The notes under the pieces were generated by a model, which was not told where the DNA came from, did not search any database, and was given only the letters and a program-made list of their open reading frames with translations. The translations under genes were made by a program, and so were the position numbers. This document shows, piece by piece, positions 17,675 to 27,066 of a stretch of DNA of 63,169 nt. Source of the DNA: Methanoculleus chikugoensis (lineage in GTDB: Archaea; Halobacteriota; Methanomicrobia; Methanomicrobiales; Methanoculleaceae); NCBI RefSeq assembly GCF_900095385.1, contig NZ_FMID01000044.1, positions 1 to 63,169 of the forward strand, read 5' to 3'. Each line of letters starts with the position of its first letter. Position 1 is the stretch's first letter.

Positions 17675-19907
17675 GGGGCTTCTCCCTCCCGGGCCTCTCT
17701 TTTTTTCCGGAGACGCACCCCCTATCGCCCTCGATGCACCTCCTCAAGAGAGGCAGCACGTCCCGCTGGGCGACCAGATTGAACCTGGCCCTGCTCGGAG
17801 CAAGCCCGACCTTGATCGAGTAGGCGTCCGGCGGCATCGCCTCGAAGAGGTCTTCGTCCGTCCGGTCGTCCCCGATGGCGAGGATGAACTCCCAGGCGTT
17901 CCGGGATACCCAGTTCAGCGCCGCTCTGCCCTTGTTGACGACGTTGTTCTTGATCTCGATGACCTTGTTCCCGTCCATGACCCCGACGTTGAGGTTGGAA
18001 GTCAGGTGCAGGAGGTCGTCTTTGAGGTCTTTCGCCCGCTGCGCCCCGAGCAGAGGCTCGGTTCTCCGGTAGTGCCAGACGAGAGAGTAGTCCTTCTCCT
18101 CGATGAAAGCGCCGGGCGTACGATCCGTGTAGAGTTCGAGGAGCGGGTAGATCTCCCCTTTCCACTCGTCCGAGAGCGCCTCAGGCATCCGCCACTCCCC
18201 GGAGCGCTCTTTCACCCAGACGCCGTGCTCGGCGATGATCCCGATATCCAGTTCCCCGAACCAGGTATCCAGCGTGGACCGGTCCCTGCCGCTGATCACC
18301 ACCACCTCGTTTCCGGGCGTCCGGGAGAGGGACGTGAGCACCTCCCGTGTTACGTCGCCGGGAACCGCTTTCTGGGGCCTTGAGGCGAACGGAACCAGGG
18401 TGCCGTCGTAGTCGAGGAGGAGGAGACGGTCGTTCGCGGCACTGTAATCCGCGACCAGTTCGTCCCTGATGGCGGGGGTGACGATCTGCTCGGAGCGTTC
18501 GACCCGGACCGCCCGGGCGTCGCCCAGGCGTGTGAGGAAGTCGCCGACCCAGTGCTCGATGTCGTAGCGCATCAACCTCCTCTGCATCGTCCGGTTCCGC
18601 TCGATCTGCTCCTTCTCCGGCATGGCGAGCGCCGTCTCGATCGCCTCGATCACGGCGTCCTGGTCGTTCGGGTTGACGATGATCGCTTCGCCGAGCTCCT
18701 CGGCCGCCCCTGCCATCTCGGAGAGGATGAGGACGCCTATGCCGTCGGTCCTCGTGGCGACGTACTCCTTCGCCATCAGGTTCATGCCGTCCCGGAGCGG
18801 CGTCACCAGGGCGACGTCGGCGGCGCTGTAGAACGCCACCAGCGTCTCGAACGGGAGGAAGTTGTAGAAGTAGCGGACGGGAACCCAGTCGGTCGTCCCG
18901 TACTTCCCGTTGATCCGGCCGACGAGTTCGTCGATCCGCTTCTTCAGCACCTTGTAACTGTTGACGCTTGTCCGGGACGGGACTGCGACGAGGACGAGGG
19001 AGACCTTTCCCTGGTACTCCGGCTTCTTCTCAAGGAGCGCGTCGAACGCCTCGAGCCGGAGCGGGATCCCCTTCGTGTAGTCCAGGCGATCGAAGGAGAG
19101 GATGATCTTGCGCTTCCCGTACTTCTGCCGGATCCGGGTTATCTCCTTCTGGACGGGGGCGCTGCCCGCGGAGTCGGCGAACCGGTGGTAATCGATGCCC
19201 ATCGGGAAGAGGTCGGTCCGCACCACCCGGGTGCCGGTCCTGACCTCCCCGAAGGAATGTTCATAACCGAGGATCCGCCGGACGCTGGAGAGGAAATGGC
19301 GGACATAGCCGTAGGTATGGAACCCGATGAGGTCCGCTCCAAGGAGGCCGGAGAGGATCTCGTTCCGCCAGGGCAGGTGCCGGAAGACTTCGAACGACGG
19401 GAAGGGGATGTGGTGGAAATAGCCGATCTCGGCATCGGGGAGACGCTCCCGGAGCATCTGCGGGAGGAGCATCAGGTGGTAGTCGTGGATCCAGATGGTG
19501 TCGTCGGGCCGGGCCACCTCCATCACGGCGTCGCAGAACTTCTCGTTCACCCGCTGGTAGACCTGCCATGTCTTCGGGTCGTAGTCTGCATAGAGGTTGA
19601 AGTAGTGGAGGAGCGGCCAGAGGGTGTTGTTGCAGAACCCGTCGTAGTAGTGCCTGATATCATACGGGGTGAGGAAGACCGGGTGGCACTGCTCCTTCCT
19701 GAGCGTCTCGACGATCCGATCTCTCTCTTCGCTCTGCTGCTTCTGGATGTTCATGCCGGGCCACCCGACCCAGAGGCTCTCGTAAGACTTGTAAAACGAA
19801 CCGACCCCGGTGGCAAGTCCGCCGACGCTCCGCTGGAGATGGAGATCGCCGTTTTTCCGGGATACGCTGACCGGAAGCCTGTTTGAGACTATCAGTAACC
19901 GATTCAT
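17649..19907 (-). CDS. Bifunctional trehalose-6-phosphate synthase/phosphatase
   Basis: 752 aa fusion. Residues 1 to about 480 are a GT20 OtsA-type synthase (N-terminal [21 protein letters not shown], then [11 protein letters not shown] and [12 protein letters not shown]). The rest is an OtsB-type HAD phosphatase (LLLDYDGTL, later [11 protein letters not shown]). Together they make trehalose from UDP-glucose and glucose-6-phosphate through trehalose-6-phosphate. The likely role is as a compatible solute. The frame extends to 20069, but family sequence starts at the ATG at 19907. Convergent overlap with sepS. Confidence 0.93.
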   Translation of the reverse strand: MNRLLIVSNRLPVSVSRKNGDLHLQRSVGGLATGVGSFYKSYESLWVGWPGMNIQKQQSEERDRIVETLRKEQCHPVFLTPYDIRHYYDGFCNNTLWPLLHYFNLYADYDPKTWQVYQRVNEKFCDAVMEVARPDDTIWIHDYHLMLLPQMLRERLPDAEIGYFHHIPFPSFEVFRHLPWRNEILSGLLGADLIGFHTYGYVRHFLSSVRRILGYEHSFGEVRTGTRVVRTDLFPMGIDYHRFADSAGSAPVQKEITRIRQKYGKRKIILSFDRLDYTKGIPLRLEAFDALLEKKPEYQGKVSLVLVAVPSRTSVNSYKVLKKRIDELVGRINGKYGTTDWVPVRYFYNFLPFETLVAFYSAADVALVTPLRDGMNLMAKEYVATRTDGIGVLILSEMAGAAEELGEAIIVNPNDQDAVIEAIETALAMPEKEQIERNRTMQRRLMRYDIEHWVGDFLTRLGDARAVRVERSEQIVTPAIRDELVADYSAANDRLLLLDYDGTLVPFASRPQKAVPGDVTREVLTSLSRTPGNEVVVISGRDRSTLDTWFGELDIGIIAEHGVWVKERSGEWRMPEALSDEWKGEIYPLLELYTDRTPGAFIEEKDYSLVWHYRRTEPLLGAQRAKDLKDDLLHLTSNLNVGVMDGNKVIEIKNNVVNKGRAALNWVSRNAWEFILAIGDDRTDEDLFEAMPPDAYSIKVGLAPSRARFNLVAQRDVLPLLRRCIEGDRGCVSGKKERPGREKPLIESAAPG
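17697..17707 (+). terminator. T7 tract after sepS, inside the opposing gene
   Basis: CTCTTTTTTTCCGG follows the sepS stop by about 25 nt and lies within the C-terminal coding part of the convergent trehalose gene. The T7 (17700-17706) is a likely archaeal terminator for the prf1 operon. Confidence 0.5.
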
Positions 19908-20207
19908 GGTTCGACCCTGTTCATGATAGGATATGATCAGCACCCAAAGAATCTCAATCAAAATTAAGGTTTTGGAGAAATCTCGAAAAATTACAGACAT
20001 CAGAGATCGAGGAACCAACCCATCTGCCCGGTTCTGCCGGTCTCCGGAGAACCCATGCATACCGTGCACGCCCGAACGCGGCGATCCCGCCGGGGCATCA
20101 CCGGCAACGGCTGCCCGGTGCCCCTCAGATATATGGGAACGTGAGGAGACAGGGCATTTACGGTCGATCCGGCATCCCGTCCCCGGAACCTGCGTGTGAT
20201 ACCGATA
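19908..20207. other. Divergent intergenic region
   Basis: About 300 bp without a supported gene. The side nearest the trehalose gene is AT-rich (about 19940-19995) and probably holds its promoter. The middle can form an imperfect hairpin between GGGGCATCACCGG (20092-20104) and CCGGTGCCCC (20115-20124). Short frames on both strands have no recognisable family sequence. Confidence 0.4.
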
Positions 20208-20246
20208 ACGTTATATTTTTCTAACACATTGTTAGATATACCTAAC
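20208..20246 (+). promoter_or_regulatory. Promoter with CTAAC/GTTAG operator ahead of the membrane-HTH pair
   Basis: TTATATTTTT (about 20210-20219) is a TATA-like box about 38-47 nt before the ATG at 20257. Directly after it lies the inverted repeat CTAAC-ACATT-GTTAG (20221-20235), then a third half-site CTAAC (20242-20246). Operators overlapping the transcription start next to a downstream Xre-type regulator strongly suggest autorepression. Confidence 0.65.
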
Positions 20247-20256
20247 AGGTGCAACG

Positions 20257-20643
20257 ATGAAGAGACGATACGCAATACAGATTGCAGCGGGAGCGGTTCT
20301 CAGCGCTGCAGGCATCCTCCTCCCGTTCCTCGTAGACGGGACGGAGGCGCTCTCCTCGCTTATGGTGACGATCGGTCTCGTGATCCTCGCGGTGGCCGTG
20401 GTTCGGTACTGGAGGTTCCGGGACGAGCCGGAGAAAGACGAGCGGACGCAGAAGATCGGGGCCTACGCCATCTCCTACTCCTGGCTTCTCACCATCGTCT
20501 TCCTAGCAATCCTCTTCTGGGTGGACTACCTCAGGCTGCTCGCCCTCACGGTCGAGACCGTGCTGCTCTCCGCCATCCTGCTGATGGGGCTCTCCGCACG
20601 GCTCTTCCAGTGGTACCTCTTCCGGCAGGGGGACGTGGCGTGA
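20257..20643 (+). CDS. Small membrane protein, DUF2178-like
   Basis: 128 aa with four predicted membrane helices (about 7-25, 33-50, 70-88, 93-115). A charged loop between helices 2 and 3 ([19 protein letters not shown]) resembles the DERTxKI motif of DUF2178 proteins. Such genes usually sit beside a small Xre-family regulator, as here, and the pair is thought to act as a sensor module; no biochemical function is known to me. An operator-like repeat precedes it. Confidence 0.8.
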   Translation: MKRRYAIQIAAGAVLSAAGILLPFLVDGTEALSSLMVTIGLVILAVAVVRYWRFRDEPEKDERTQKIGAYAISYSWLLTIVFLAILFWVDYLRLLALTVETVLLSAILLMGLSARLFQWYLFRQGDVA

Positions 20644-20677
20644 AGCCGGCCCGCCTCATTTTGAGGGGGGATGTGCT

Positions 20678-20884
20678 GTGAAGACACGGATACGGGAACT
20701 GCGGGCGAAGACGGGGATCACCCAGGAGGAACTGGCGCAACAGGTCGGGGTCAGGAGGGAGACGATCGTCTTCCTCGAGAAAGGAAAGTACAATCCCTCC
20801 CTGAAACTCGCCTACAGGGTGGCCCGGACGCTCGGCTCCACCATCGAGGAGGTCTTCATCTTCGAGGAAGAGGATCTGGCATGA
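20678..20884 (+). CDS. Xre-family HTH transcriptional regulator
   Basis: 68 aa, almost entirely a helix-turn-helix of the Cro/C1 type ([20 protein letters not shown], then [20 protein letters not shown]). It resembles the short YozG-like regulators that accompany DUF2178 membrane proteins. It lies 34 bp after the membrane gene in the same transcript. Likely target: its own promoter, via the CTAAC/GTTAG sites at 20221-20246. It is unlike antitoxins in that no toxin is adjacent. Confidence 0.9.
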   Translation: MKTRIRELRAKTGITQEELAQQVGVRRETIVFLEKGKYNPSLKLAYRVARTLGSTIEEVFIFEEEDLA

Positions 20885-21197
20885 ACGTACCCTGCAGGTG
20901 ACTGCACGGCAGGTTACGACAACACGGGAACAAACCGCAAAAAGGTATTGGGGGCAAGTTCTAAGGTCGGAACCGCAGTTTAAAAAACATTTTGCTCTGC
21001 AATTCCCCCTCTCCAGCCCCCTATTCGCGAATAAGGACAGGTTACACGCGATACCAAGTATTTGAGTTTTTATTGTCAGGTAAACATATAATCCGAGAGT
21101 ATGCTCATTCTTCGGGCTGAGCGCGGTACAAAGGAAGTATTGTTTCGGCATTCCGCGGATTTGTCCCGATATTTTCCTTCCTGCCGCCCCCTTCCGA
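20885..21197. other. Intergenic region between convergent genes
   Basis: 313 bp, lower in GC than its neighbours (for example a GTTTTTATTG stretch and CATATAATCC near 21090). Minus-strand frames are open across much of it, but the peptide has no family features and a biased Cys/Arg composition. No tRNA-like fold and no repeat shared with other gaps were seen. Confidence 0.35.
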
Positions 21198-22226
21198 TCA
21201 GCCGCGGCATGGTGCCGCACCACCATCGCCATCCCCCCTGAGGAGTGCGAAGAGCCGGGCAAGCGAGACGATGTCCTGCCGGTTATGCTCCACGACCGGG
21301 ACAAGCGGGCCGGGATTTCCAGTCCTGCGGTAGGTCTCGTAGAACTCCGGAACCATCCGGCTCGGGACATCGTCCGCCCGGGCGACGCCGAGAACCCCTG
21401 TCTCCAGCGCACCAAGCCGGCAGGAGGCGAGCGAGTCCTTCCAGCGCCGGCGTGCGAAGTAGAGAACGTCGAAGTGGGGAGCGGCAAGGTCTGCCGGGAT
21501 GCCGTGCCGGGCGAGCCGGTCCCGGATGTACGGGACGTCGAACGCCCGGCCGTTGAAGGTGACGAGGGCCGTTCCCTCCGCCTCCAGGTCGGGCAGGACG
21601 GCGGCGAGCGCCGCTTCCTCTTCCTCGACCGACCTTGAGAGGTACTGGCGGACGGCGATCGACCCGCCGCTCACCCGGGCGAGGCCGATGAGGATGATCG
21701 GCCGTGAAGAGAGCCCCAGCGTCTCGATATCGAGGAAGACGAAATCTTCGGGTGCGTGGAACCGGCTGGCCTCGAGGAGGAGCGGGTCGCTCCGCCGGCG
21801 CCGCCGCTCGATCTCCGCCGTGAGGCCCCGGGTATCCGCTATCGAATCGAGGAGCCGGGCAGCATCCCGGCGATAGCGAGGATACGCCATAAGATCGGCG
21901 ATCGTCCGGCAGCCCCGCTCCGCGAGGCGCCGCCGGGTCGCTTCGCCGATGCCGCGAACCAGGGTGAGGTCGCCGAGGACGGCCGATGTCGCCCGACCGG
22001 GGTCGCGGGCGTCAAGGCTCATGGGGGTCCGGGACTCGACGACGTAGCACGTCCCGGAAGGGCACGCTATCTCACGGCCGCAGAAGACGTCCTCGACCGC
22101 CCGGCCCCGGTATCCGGCGACGAGGTCGTCCCGGAGCCTTCGGGCCTCGTCGTCGTCGGAACGGCGGATGAACGGCGGCCGGAAACTCGGGGCAGACCTC
22201 CAGCGCTCATCGAACGGGTATGACAT
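21198..22226 (-). CDS. RNase H-like (YprB-type) exonuclease with helix-hairpin-helix
   Basis: 342 aa. The C-terminal half has exonuclease acidic motifs: FLDIETLGL (D-x-E), VTFNGRAFDVPYI and EHNRQDIVSLARL, as in the ribonuclease H-like domain of the YprB family. The middle has a helix-hairpin-helix-like DNA-binding segment (VRGIGEATRRRLAERG near residue 90). The N-terminal part contains Cys residues (FCGREIACPSGTC). It probably processes DNA or RNA ends, perhaps in repair. Single gene. Confidence 0.75.
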   Translation of the reverse strand: MSYPFDERWRSAPSFRPPFIRRSDDDEARRLRDDLVAGYRGRAVEDVFCGREIACPSGTCYVVESRTPMSLDARDPGRATSAVLGDLTLVRGIGEATRRRLAERGCRTIADLMAYPRYRRDAARLLDSIADTRGLTAEIERRRRRSDPLLLEASRFHAPEDFVFLDIETLGLSSRPIILIGLARVSGGSIAVRQYLSRSVEEEEAALAAVLPDLEAEGTALVTFNGRAFDVPYIRDRLARHGIPADLAAPHFDVLYFARRRWKDSLASCRLGALETGVLGVARADDVPSRMVPEFYETYRRTGNPGPLVPVVEHNRQDIVSLARLFALLRGDGDGGAAPCRG

Positions 22227-22309
22227 CCTCCCGGCCAGGGTTGGATTCTCCCGGCCTTCAACCTACCCGCCGCGTGGCGAAAGTGAACGGTGGACCCGGG
22301 GTCCCAGCA

Positions 22310-22813
22310 TCACTTCCGCCGTGCAGGCCTCACCACGATCGAACACGCTGCGTCGCCGGCGCAGATGGCGCTCTGATAATTCGGGGCGTAGTTCGGGTTC
22401 AGGCCGGATATCGCGGCGTTCGTGTAGGCGTGGCAGGCGTTGCAGGCTGCGAGCGGGTTTTCGCCCTCCTCCTCTGCCCGGGCGGTCATCGCACACCCGC
22501 TGACGGTCAGGAGCGCCTCTCCCGGCGCCGGGTCTTTGACCTCGTACCGGTATTCCGGCCCGAAGAGCAGTCTCGTCGCCGCCGCAAACGCTTCCGCAAC
22601 CTCCCGGGCGTTCCCGAGCGGCATCCCGAAAGCACGGGCTATGACGCCCGCTTCCCGGCCCTGCTCCTCCCACACCGCCCGCTCGACCTCGTTGTAGAGC
22701 TGGTCGTCGGCGCCGTCCCTGATGGCTCTCCGGTAGGCAAGCGGCAGCGCGGAGACCTCCCGGGCGGCGAGTTTCCATCGCACGTCCACGGGAATTCGCT
22801 CGAATGTATCCAT
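22310..22813 (-). CDS. Conserved protein with Cys-rich C-terminus
   Basis: 167 aa. The N-terminal 100 residues are helical. The C-terminal part carries several cysteines (SGCAMT, ACNACHAY, AICAGDAACS) that could bind a metal or cluster. The pattern is reminiscent of L-2-amino-thiazoline-4-carboxylic acid hydrolase-like and other methanogen Cys-rich domains, but I cannot assign a family firmly. Divergent from the HAD gene at 22941, with about 125 bp between. Confidence 0.6.
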   Translation of the reverse strand: MDTFERIPVDVRWKLAAREVSALPLAYRRAIRDGADDQLYNEVERAVWEEQGREAGVIARAFGMPLGNAREVAEAFAAATRLLFGPEYRYEVKDPAPGEALLTVSGCAMTARAEEEGENPLAACNACHAYTNAAISGLNPNYAPNYQSAICAGDAACSIVVRPARRK

Positions 22814-22940
22814 CTTCTCATCCCCTCCTTATGACGGTTTTCGGATCGGGGACGGATACACCTGCAACCCCATGAAGGTTCTCACGAATCTGCCGCCCCT
22901 CCCGGGCACCGCATAAATACTCCCGCGGACAACAGAAGGT

Positions 22941-23708
22941 ATGAAGATCGGAGCAGTCCTGATCGATATCGACGGCGTCCTCTACGTCGGCAATCGGTCG
23001 GTCGCCGGAGCCGGGGAAGCGCTCCGGGAGCTCGACCGGCGGGGGATACCCTACCGGTTCGTCTCCAACACCACCCGGCGCTCCCGCCATTCGGTCGCGC
23101 AACGTCTGCAGGCTCTCGGCTACGCCGTCCCGGAGCCCTGGATCGTCACCGCCCCGGTCGCTGCCGCCGCACACCTGCGGGAAGGGGGCCGGACCCGGTG
23201 CTTCCTCCTCACCACCCCCGACGCCCGGACGGACTTCGAGGAGGCCGGGATCGTAGCCGTGGAGGAGGGAGCCGATGCGGTCGTGGTCGCCGACGCGGCC
23301 GACGGCCTTTCCTACGAGCGCCTGAACCGGGCGTTCCGCCTTCTTGTGGAGGGCGCGGACCTCGTCGCGCTCGAGAAGGACCGGTTCTGGATGGGAGCGG
23401 ACGGGTTGATGCTCTCCGCCGGGCCCTTCGTTACCGCACTCGAGTACGCCGCCGGGAAAGAGGCGGAGGTGATCGGGAAACCCTCTCCGGCGTTCTTCCT
23501 GCGTGCGCTCCGGGAGATCGGGGCCGGGCCCCGCGAGGCGGCGATGGTCGGCGACGATATCGTTACCGATATCGGCGGCGCCCGGGCCTGCGGCATGAAG
23601 GGCATCCTGGTGAAGACCGGCAAGTACCGGGAAGAGGCCGTCCGTGCTTCAGGCATCGAGCCCGACCTCGTCATCGACTCGCTCGCTGACCTCCCGGAGT
23701 ATATCTGA
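22941..23708 (+). CDS. HAD-superfamily hydrolase, subclass IIA
   Basis: 255 aa. Motif I IDIDGVLYVG (nucleophile Asp near residue 9), motif II FVSNTTRRS, the C2-type cap, then GKPSPAFF and MVGDDIVTDIGGA. This matches the LHPP/HDHD2-like IIA phosphatases. Substrate unknown; small phosphorylated metabolites are likely. Followed 4 bp later by the transglutaminase-like lipoprotein gene. Confidence 0.9.
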   Translation: MKIGAVLIDIDGVLYVGNRSVAGAGEALRELDRRGIPYRFVSNTTRRSRHSVAQRLQALGYAVPEPWIVTAPVAAAAHLREGGRTRCFLLTTPDARTDFEEAGIVAVEEGADAVVVADAADGLSYERLNRAFRLLVEGADLVALEKDRFWMGADGLMLSAGPFVTALEYAAGKEAEVIGKPSPAFFLRALREIGAGPREAAMVGDDIVTDIGGARACGMKGILVKTGKYREEAVRASGIEPDLVIDSLADLPEYI

Positions 23709-23712
23709 TCCT

Positions 23713-24831
23713 ATGCGGCGACGAATCCTCACCGCGCTCACCCTCGCCGCCGCGATCCTCGCGGTCGGGTGCCTGGGCGGCCTCCCCGGGCTTGGAGAGC
23801 GCCGGGGAGAGGTCGTCCCGCCGGCGATCGTGCCGGTCGAGGGGGCGGCCCCGGGGGAGGCGCCGGTCTATACCTTCCCCTTCGGTGACGGGGAGGAGAC
23901 GATCCGGATCGAGCCCGACCCGGCGGTCTACGCCGGTGCGAAAGAGGCCGACCGGCAACTCTACCTCTACGAAGACCTCGCGAAGGAGGAGTGGATCCCG
24001 ATCTATTACCTGGCGTTCGCGAACGACCCCCACCAGGAGCCCTTCTATATCGACCTGCTCGCGGCTCTCCGCGAGATCCGGGACCGGGAAGAACTCGACG
24101 ACGATCGTTACCTCGAACTGATCGCCGTGTTCGTGCAGTCGATCCCCTACAAAACCGATGCCTCGACGACCGAACCGAAGTTCCCGATCGAGACCTACAT
24201 GGACGGCGAGGGCGATTGCGACGACAAAAGCCTCCTCCTCGCCGCGCTCCTCGCACGGGAAGGCTACGGGGTCGCGCTCCTCTACTTGGGGGAGGAGGAG
24301 CATATGGCCGTCGGGGTGAAGAGCGCCGGGTGCCGTTACCGCAACACAACATATGCCTACATTGAGACGACGAACAGGAGCTACGCGGGCATCCTGCCTG
24401 CAGCGCTCGCGGACGGGACGGCCCTCTCCTCCGATCCGCTCGTGATACCGGTCGGGGATGGAGACGGACTCTATGCTGCCTGTGAGGAGATTGAGACGAT
24501 CGAGCGTGCCCTCTCCGCATCGCGCGACAGGGTCGGGGAACTCGAAGAGGAACTTGCGGTGCGCACCCACGAACTCGATGCGGACCGGGGGGCTCTCGCG
24601 GCCCTGGACTCAAAGATGGCGGACCTCTCACGGTCGGGGAATATCCGGGAGTACAACCGGCTCGTCCCGGAATACAACCTGATGGCCGGCGACTACAACG
24701 ACGCGGTAGAGGCCTACAACGTCATGCTCGATGAGGCGGAGGCTGCCGTGAACCTCCACAACCACCTCGCCGGCCACGCCCACGACCGGCCCGGGTCGTA
24801 CCTTTTAGCCCGCGAGTATCTTACGGGGTGA
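23713..24831 (+). CDS. Transglutaminase-like lipoprotein
   Basis: 372 aa. A signal with lipobox (ILAVGC, Cys20) is followed by a transglutaminase-fold domain. Its catalytic Cys is in GEGDCDDKSLLLAALL (near residue 181), with His in EEEHMAVGV and a third polar site in YIETTN. A coiled coil follows (about 265-300, RDRVGELEEELAVRTHEL), then a Tyr/Asn-rich helical tail. Probably an extracellular thiol protease or cross-linking enzyme; the target is unknown. ATG 23713 lies just after the HAD stop, so the two are cotranscribed. Confidence 0.8.
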   Translation: MRRRILTALTLAAAILAVGCLGGLPGLGERRGEVVPPAIVPVEGAAPGEAPVYTFPFGDGEETIRIEPDPAVYAGAKEADRQLYLYEDLAKEEWIPIYYLAFANDPHQEPFYIDLLAALREIRDREELDDDRYLELIAVFVQSIPYKTDASTTEPKFPIETYMDGEGDCDDKSLLLAALLAREGYGVALLYLGEEEHMAVGVKSAGCRYRNTTYAYIETTNRSYAGILPAALADGTALSSDPLVIPVGDGDGLYAACEEIETIERALSASRDRVGELEEELAVRTHELDADRGALAALDSKMADLSRSGNIREYNRLVPEYNLMAGDYNDAVEAYNVMLDEAEAAVNLHNHLAGHAHDRPGSYLLAREYLTG

Positions 24832-25224
24832 CCGGGAGAGGACTTACGCGAGGCTCTCCGCCACAAGGAGGGGTCGGTTTGCCGGGGCGTCGGAGGCGAA
24901 GTACGCCGCCTTGCGCATCTGGCTGCGCCGAACAACGGTCGGATACCGGGCGGCCCGCTCGGCGATGCAGGCAAACGTTGAGAATGCAGATTGTTCCATA
25001 CATCAAACGGGGCGAGGGGCCTACTTAACCGTAGGCCGCGTGCGGGGTGAAAGTGAACTGCCGGAATTCCGCCCCAAATCCCGGCCCCAATCCGAATAAG
25101 AGTCTTACTAAACCGGCAAATCCTCAAAACCGGTGCATTCCGACCACCTGCCGGCCGAAACAGCAACAGTTCTGTTGGCAAGTGTTAATGTATCCCCTGA
25201 CAAATACATGAAACGGAGTGCCGT
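24832..25224. other. Intergenic region upstream of sufC with hairpin
   Basis: 393 bp. Visible structure: a perfect 7-bp inverted repeat GGCCTAC-6 nt-GTAGGCC (25018-25037), then GAAAGTGAAC (25049-25058), a decamer also present at 22279-22288 in a similar CGCGTG context. The last 80 bp are less GC-rich and include GTTAATGTAT near 25182, a possible sufC promoter. No supported ORF. A small RNA is possible but unproven. Confidence 0.4.
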
Positions 25225-25956
25225 ATGCTGGATATCAGTGATTTGCACGTGGAAGTGGATGGCACCGAGAAACTCCACGACATCAACCTCCATATCGGGC
25301 AGGGGGAGACCCATATCCTGATGGGGCCGAACGGCTCGGGAAAGAGCACGCTGCTCAAAGCCATCATGGGGTTCGGCGGCTACACGATCACGTCCGGGTC
25401 CATCGTTTTTAAGGGAACGGATATCACCAGGATGCCGATCCACGAGCGCGCCCATCTCGGGATCGGCATGATGTTTCAGCACCCACCCGCGATATCGGGG
25501 CTGAAACTCGGAAAACTCCTCACCGCCACGTCTCATCTCGGCAGCGACGCGATCGAGGCGCTCGCGCAGACGGTCAATATGGAGCGCTTTCTCGCCCGGG
25601 ACACCAACGTCGGGTTCTCCGGCGGCGAGATCAAACGGAGCGAGGTTCTGCAACTGAAGGTCCAGCAGCCCGATTTCCTCATGCTCGACGAGCCGGAGAG
25701 CGGTGTCGACCTCGAGAACATGGGCCTGATGGGCAAAGAGATCGCGAACCTCCTCGAAAAGGATGTCCATATCGTCAACCGCCGCAAGAGCGGCCTCATC
25801 ATCACCCACACCGGCTACATCCTCGATTACCTCGAGGCCGACCAGGGTCACGTGCTCATAGACGGCCGGATCCGGTGCCACGGGAACCCCCGCGAGATCC
25901 TGCGCGTGGTCAAAGAGAAAGGATACGGAGAGTGTCTGCGTTGCAAACAGATGTAG
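25225..25956 (+). CDS. sufC: Fe-S cluster assembly ATPase SufC
   Basis: 243 aa ABC ATPase. Walker A GPNGSGKST (34-42), signature GFSGGEIKR, Walker B FLMLDEPESGVD and the switch His in ITHTG. The FSGGEIKR and EPESGVD wording is typical of SufC rather than transporters. It powers the SufB(D) scaffold that builds Fe-S clusters, in heavy demand in a methanogen. Overlaps sufB by about 25 bp. Confidence 0.95.
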   Translation: MLDISDLHVEVDGTEKLHDINLHIGQGETHILMGPNGSGKSTLLKAIMGFGGYTITSGSIVFKGTDITRMPIHERAHLGIGMMFQHPPAISGLKLGKLLTATSHLGSDAIEALAQTVNMERFLARDTNVGFSGGEIKRSEVLQLKVQQPDFLMLDEPESGVDLENMGLMGKEIANLLEKDVHIVNRRKSGLIITHTGYILDYLEADQGHVLIDGRIRCHGNPREILRVVKEKGYGECLRCKQM

Positions 25957-27053
25957 GCGACATCGAACGGCTACCGGAGAAAGACCGGGAACGCCTCGCC
26001 CTGACCGGTCTCGAGGTCGGGATGCAGAACCGGTGCGGGAGCTTCTTTCAGATCGACCAGAACGTGATCCAGACCACCTGCGGGGCGGAAGGGATCGAGA
26101 TGATCCCCATCAAGGCCGCTCTCGAGAAGTACGACTGGGTGAAGGACTACTACTGGAACGCCGTTCCGAAGGATAAGGACAAATACACAGAATACCTTGC
26201 AAAACAGGAGAATCCGCAAGGCCTCGTCGTCATCGCCCACGAAGGGGTGAAGGTCGAGATGCCCCTCCAGGCCTGCCTCTTTCTGCGCGACGAGCCGGTG
26301 CAGCACGTCCACAACCTCTTCATCGCGAGAGAAGGCTCGGAGATCAACATCATCTCCGGCTGCGCAAGTTCCTGGCAGAAGGAGCACGGGGCGCATATCG
26401 GGGTGACCGAGATCTACGTCGGCAAAGGCGCCAAGGTCACGTCCACGATGATCCACAACTGGAACCCCGGGATCAGCGTCTTCCCGCGGAGCGCCACCGT
26501 CGTCGAGGAAGGCGGAACCTTCCTCTCGAACTACGTCTGCATGCAGCCGGTCAGGAAAGTCGACATGTACCCGACGGCCCGCCTGATCGGGAGGAACGCC
26601 GTCGCCCGGTTCTCGAGTATCGTCGTCGCGACACCGGGATCGACCCTCGATCTCGGCTCCCGCGCCATCCTCGGCGCCGAGCATACGAGCGCCGAACTGA
26701 TCACCCGGGCGATCACCACCGGCGGCACCATCATCTCCCGCGGTCACATCCTCGGCGAGAAGGACGAGACCCGGGGCCATATCGAATGCAAGGGCCTGAT
26801 CTTAAAGGACGGGATCGTCCACGCCATCCCCGAGATCGAAGGAACGCTGACCGGCACCGAACTCTCCCATGAGGCTGCGGTCGGAAAGATCGCCCGCCAC
26901 GAGATCGAGTATCTCATGGCCCGGGGGCTCTCCGAGGAGGAGGCCACCGCAACCATTATACGCGGGTTTCTGGATGTGAAGATCAGCGGTCTGCCTGCAG
27001 TCCTGCAGGAGCAGATCGACGCCGCGATCGACAAAGCTGAATCAGGATTCTGA
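25932..27053 (+). CDS. sufB: Fe-S cluster assembly scaffold SufB/SufD
   Basis: About 373 aa, the short archaeal SufB. The beta-helix core with HILGEKDETRGHIECKGL and the C-terminal MARGLSEEEATATIIRGFL are family hallmarks. There is no ATG near the expected N-terminus. The best start is GTG 25932, or TTG 25941, which has GGATACGGAG 1-10 nt further upstream. Translation is probably coupled to sufC. It is the only scaffold gene here, as in many methanogens that use one protein for SufB and SufD. Confidence 0.92.
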   Translation: MSALQTDVGDIERLPEKDRERLALTGLEVGMQNRCGSFFQIDQNVIQTTCGAEGIEMIPIKAALEKYDWVKDYYWNAVPKDKDKYTEYLAKQENPQGLVVIAHEGVKVEMPLQACLFLRDEPVQHVHNLFIAREGSEINIISGCASSWQKEHGAHIGVTEIYVGKGAKVTSTMIHNWNPGISVFPRSATVVEEGGTFLSNYVCMQPVRKVDMYPTARLIGRNAVARFSSIVVATPGSTLDLGSRAILGAEHTSAELITRAITTGGTIISRGHILGEKDETRGHIECKGLILKDGIVHAIPEIEGTLTGTELSHEAAVGKIARHEIEYLMARGLSEEEATATIIRGFLDVKISGLPAVLQEQIDAAIDKAESGF

Positions 27054-27066
27054 TCCGGGAGAAGGT

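Noticed and set aside
18552-19886. 444-aa plus-strand open frame
   Set aside because: Antisense to the trehalose fusion, composition typical of a shadow frame in GC-rich DNA.
20546-21487. 313-aa minus-strand frame across the gap at 20885-21197
   Set aside because: Its ends are shadows of the regulator and nuclease genes, and the middle part is Cys/Arg-rich without family features; no convincing start.
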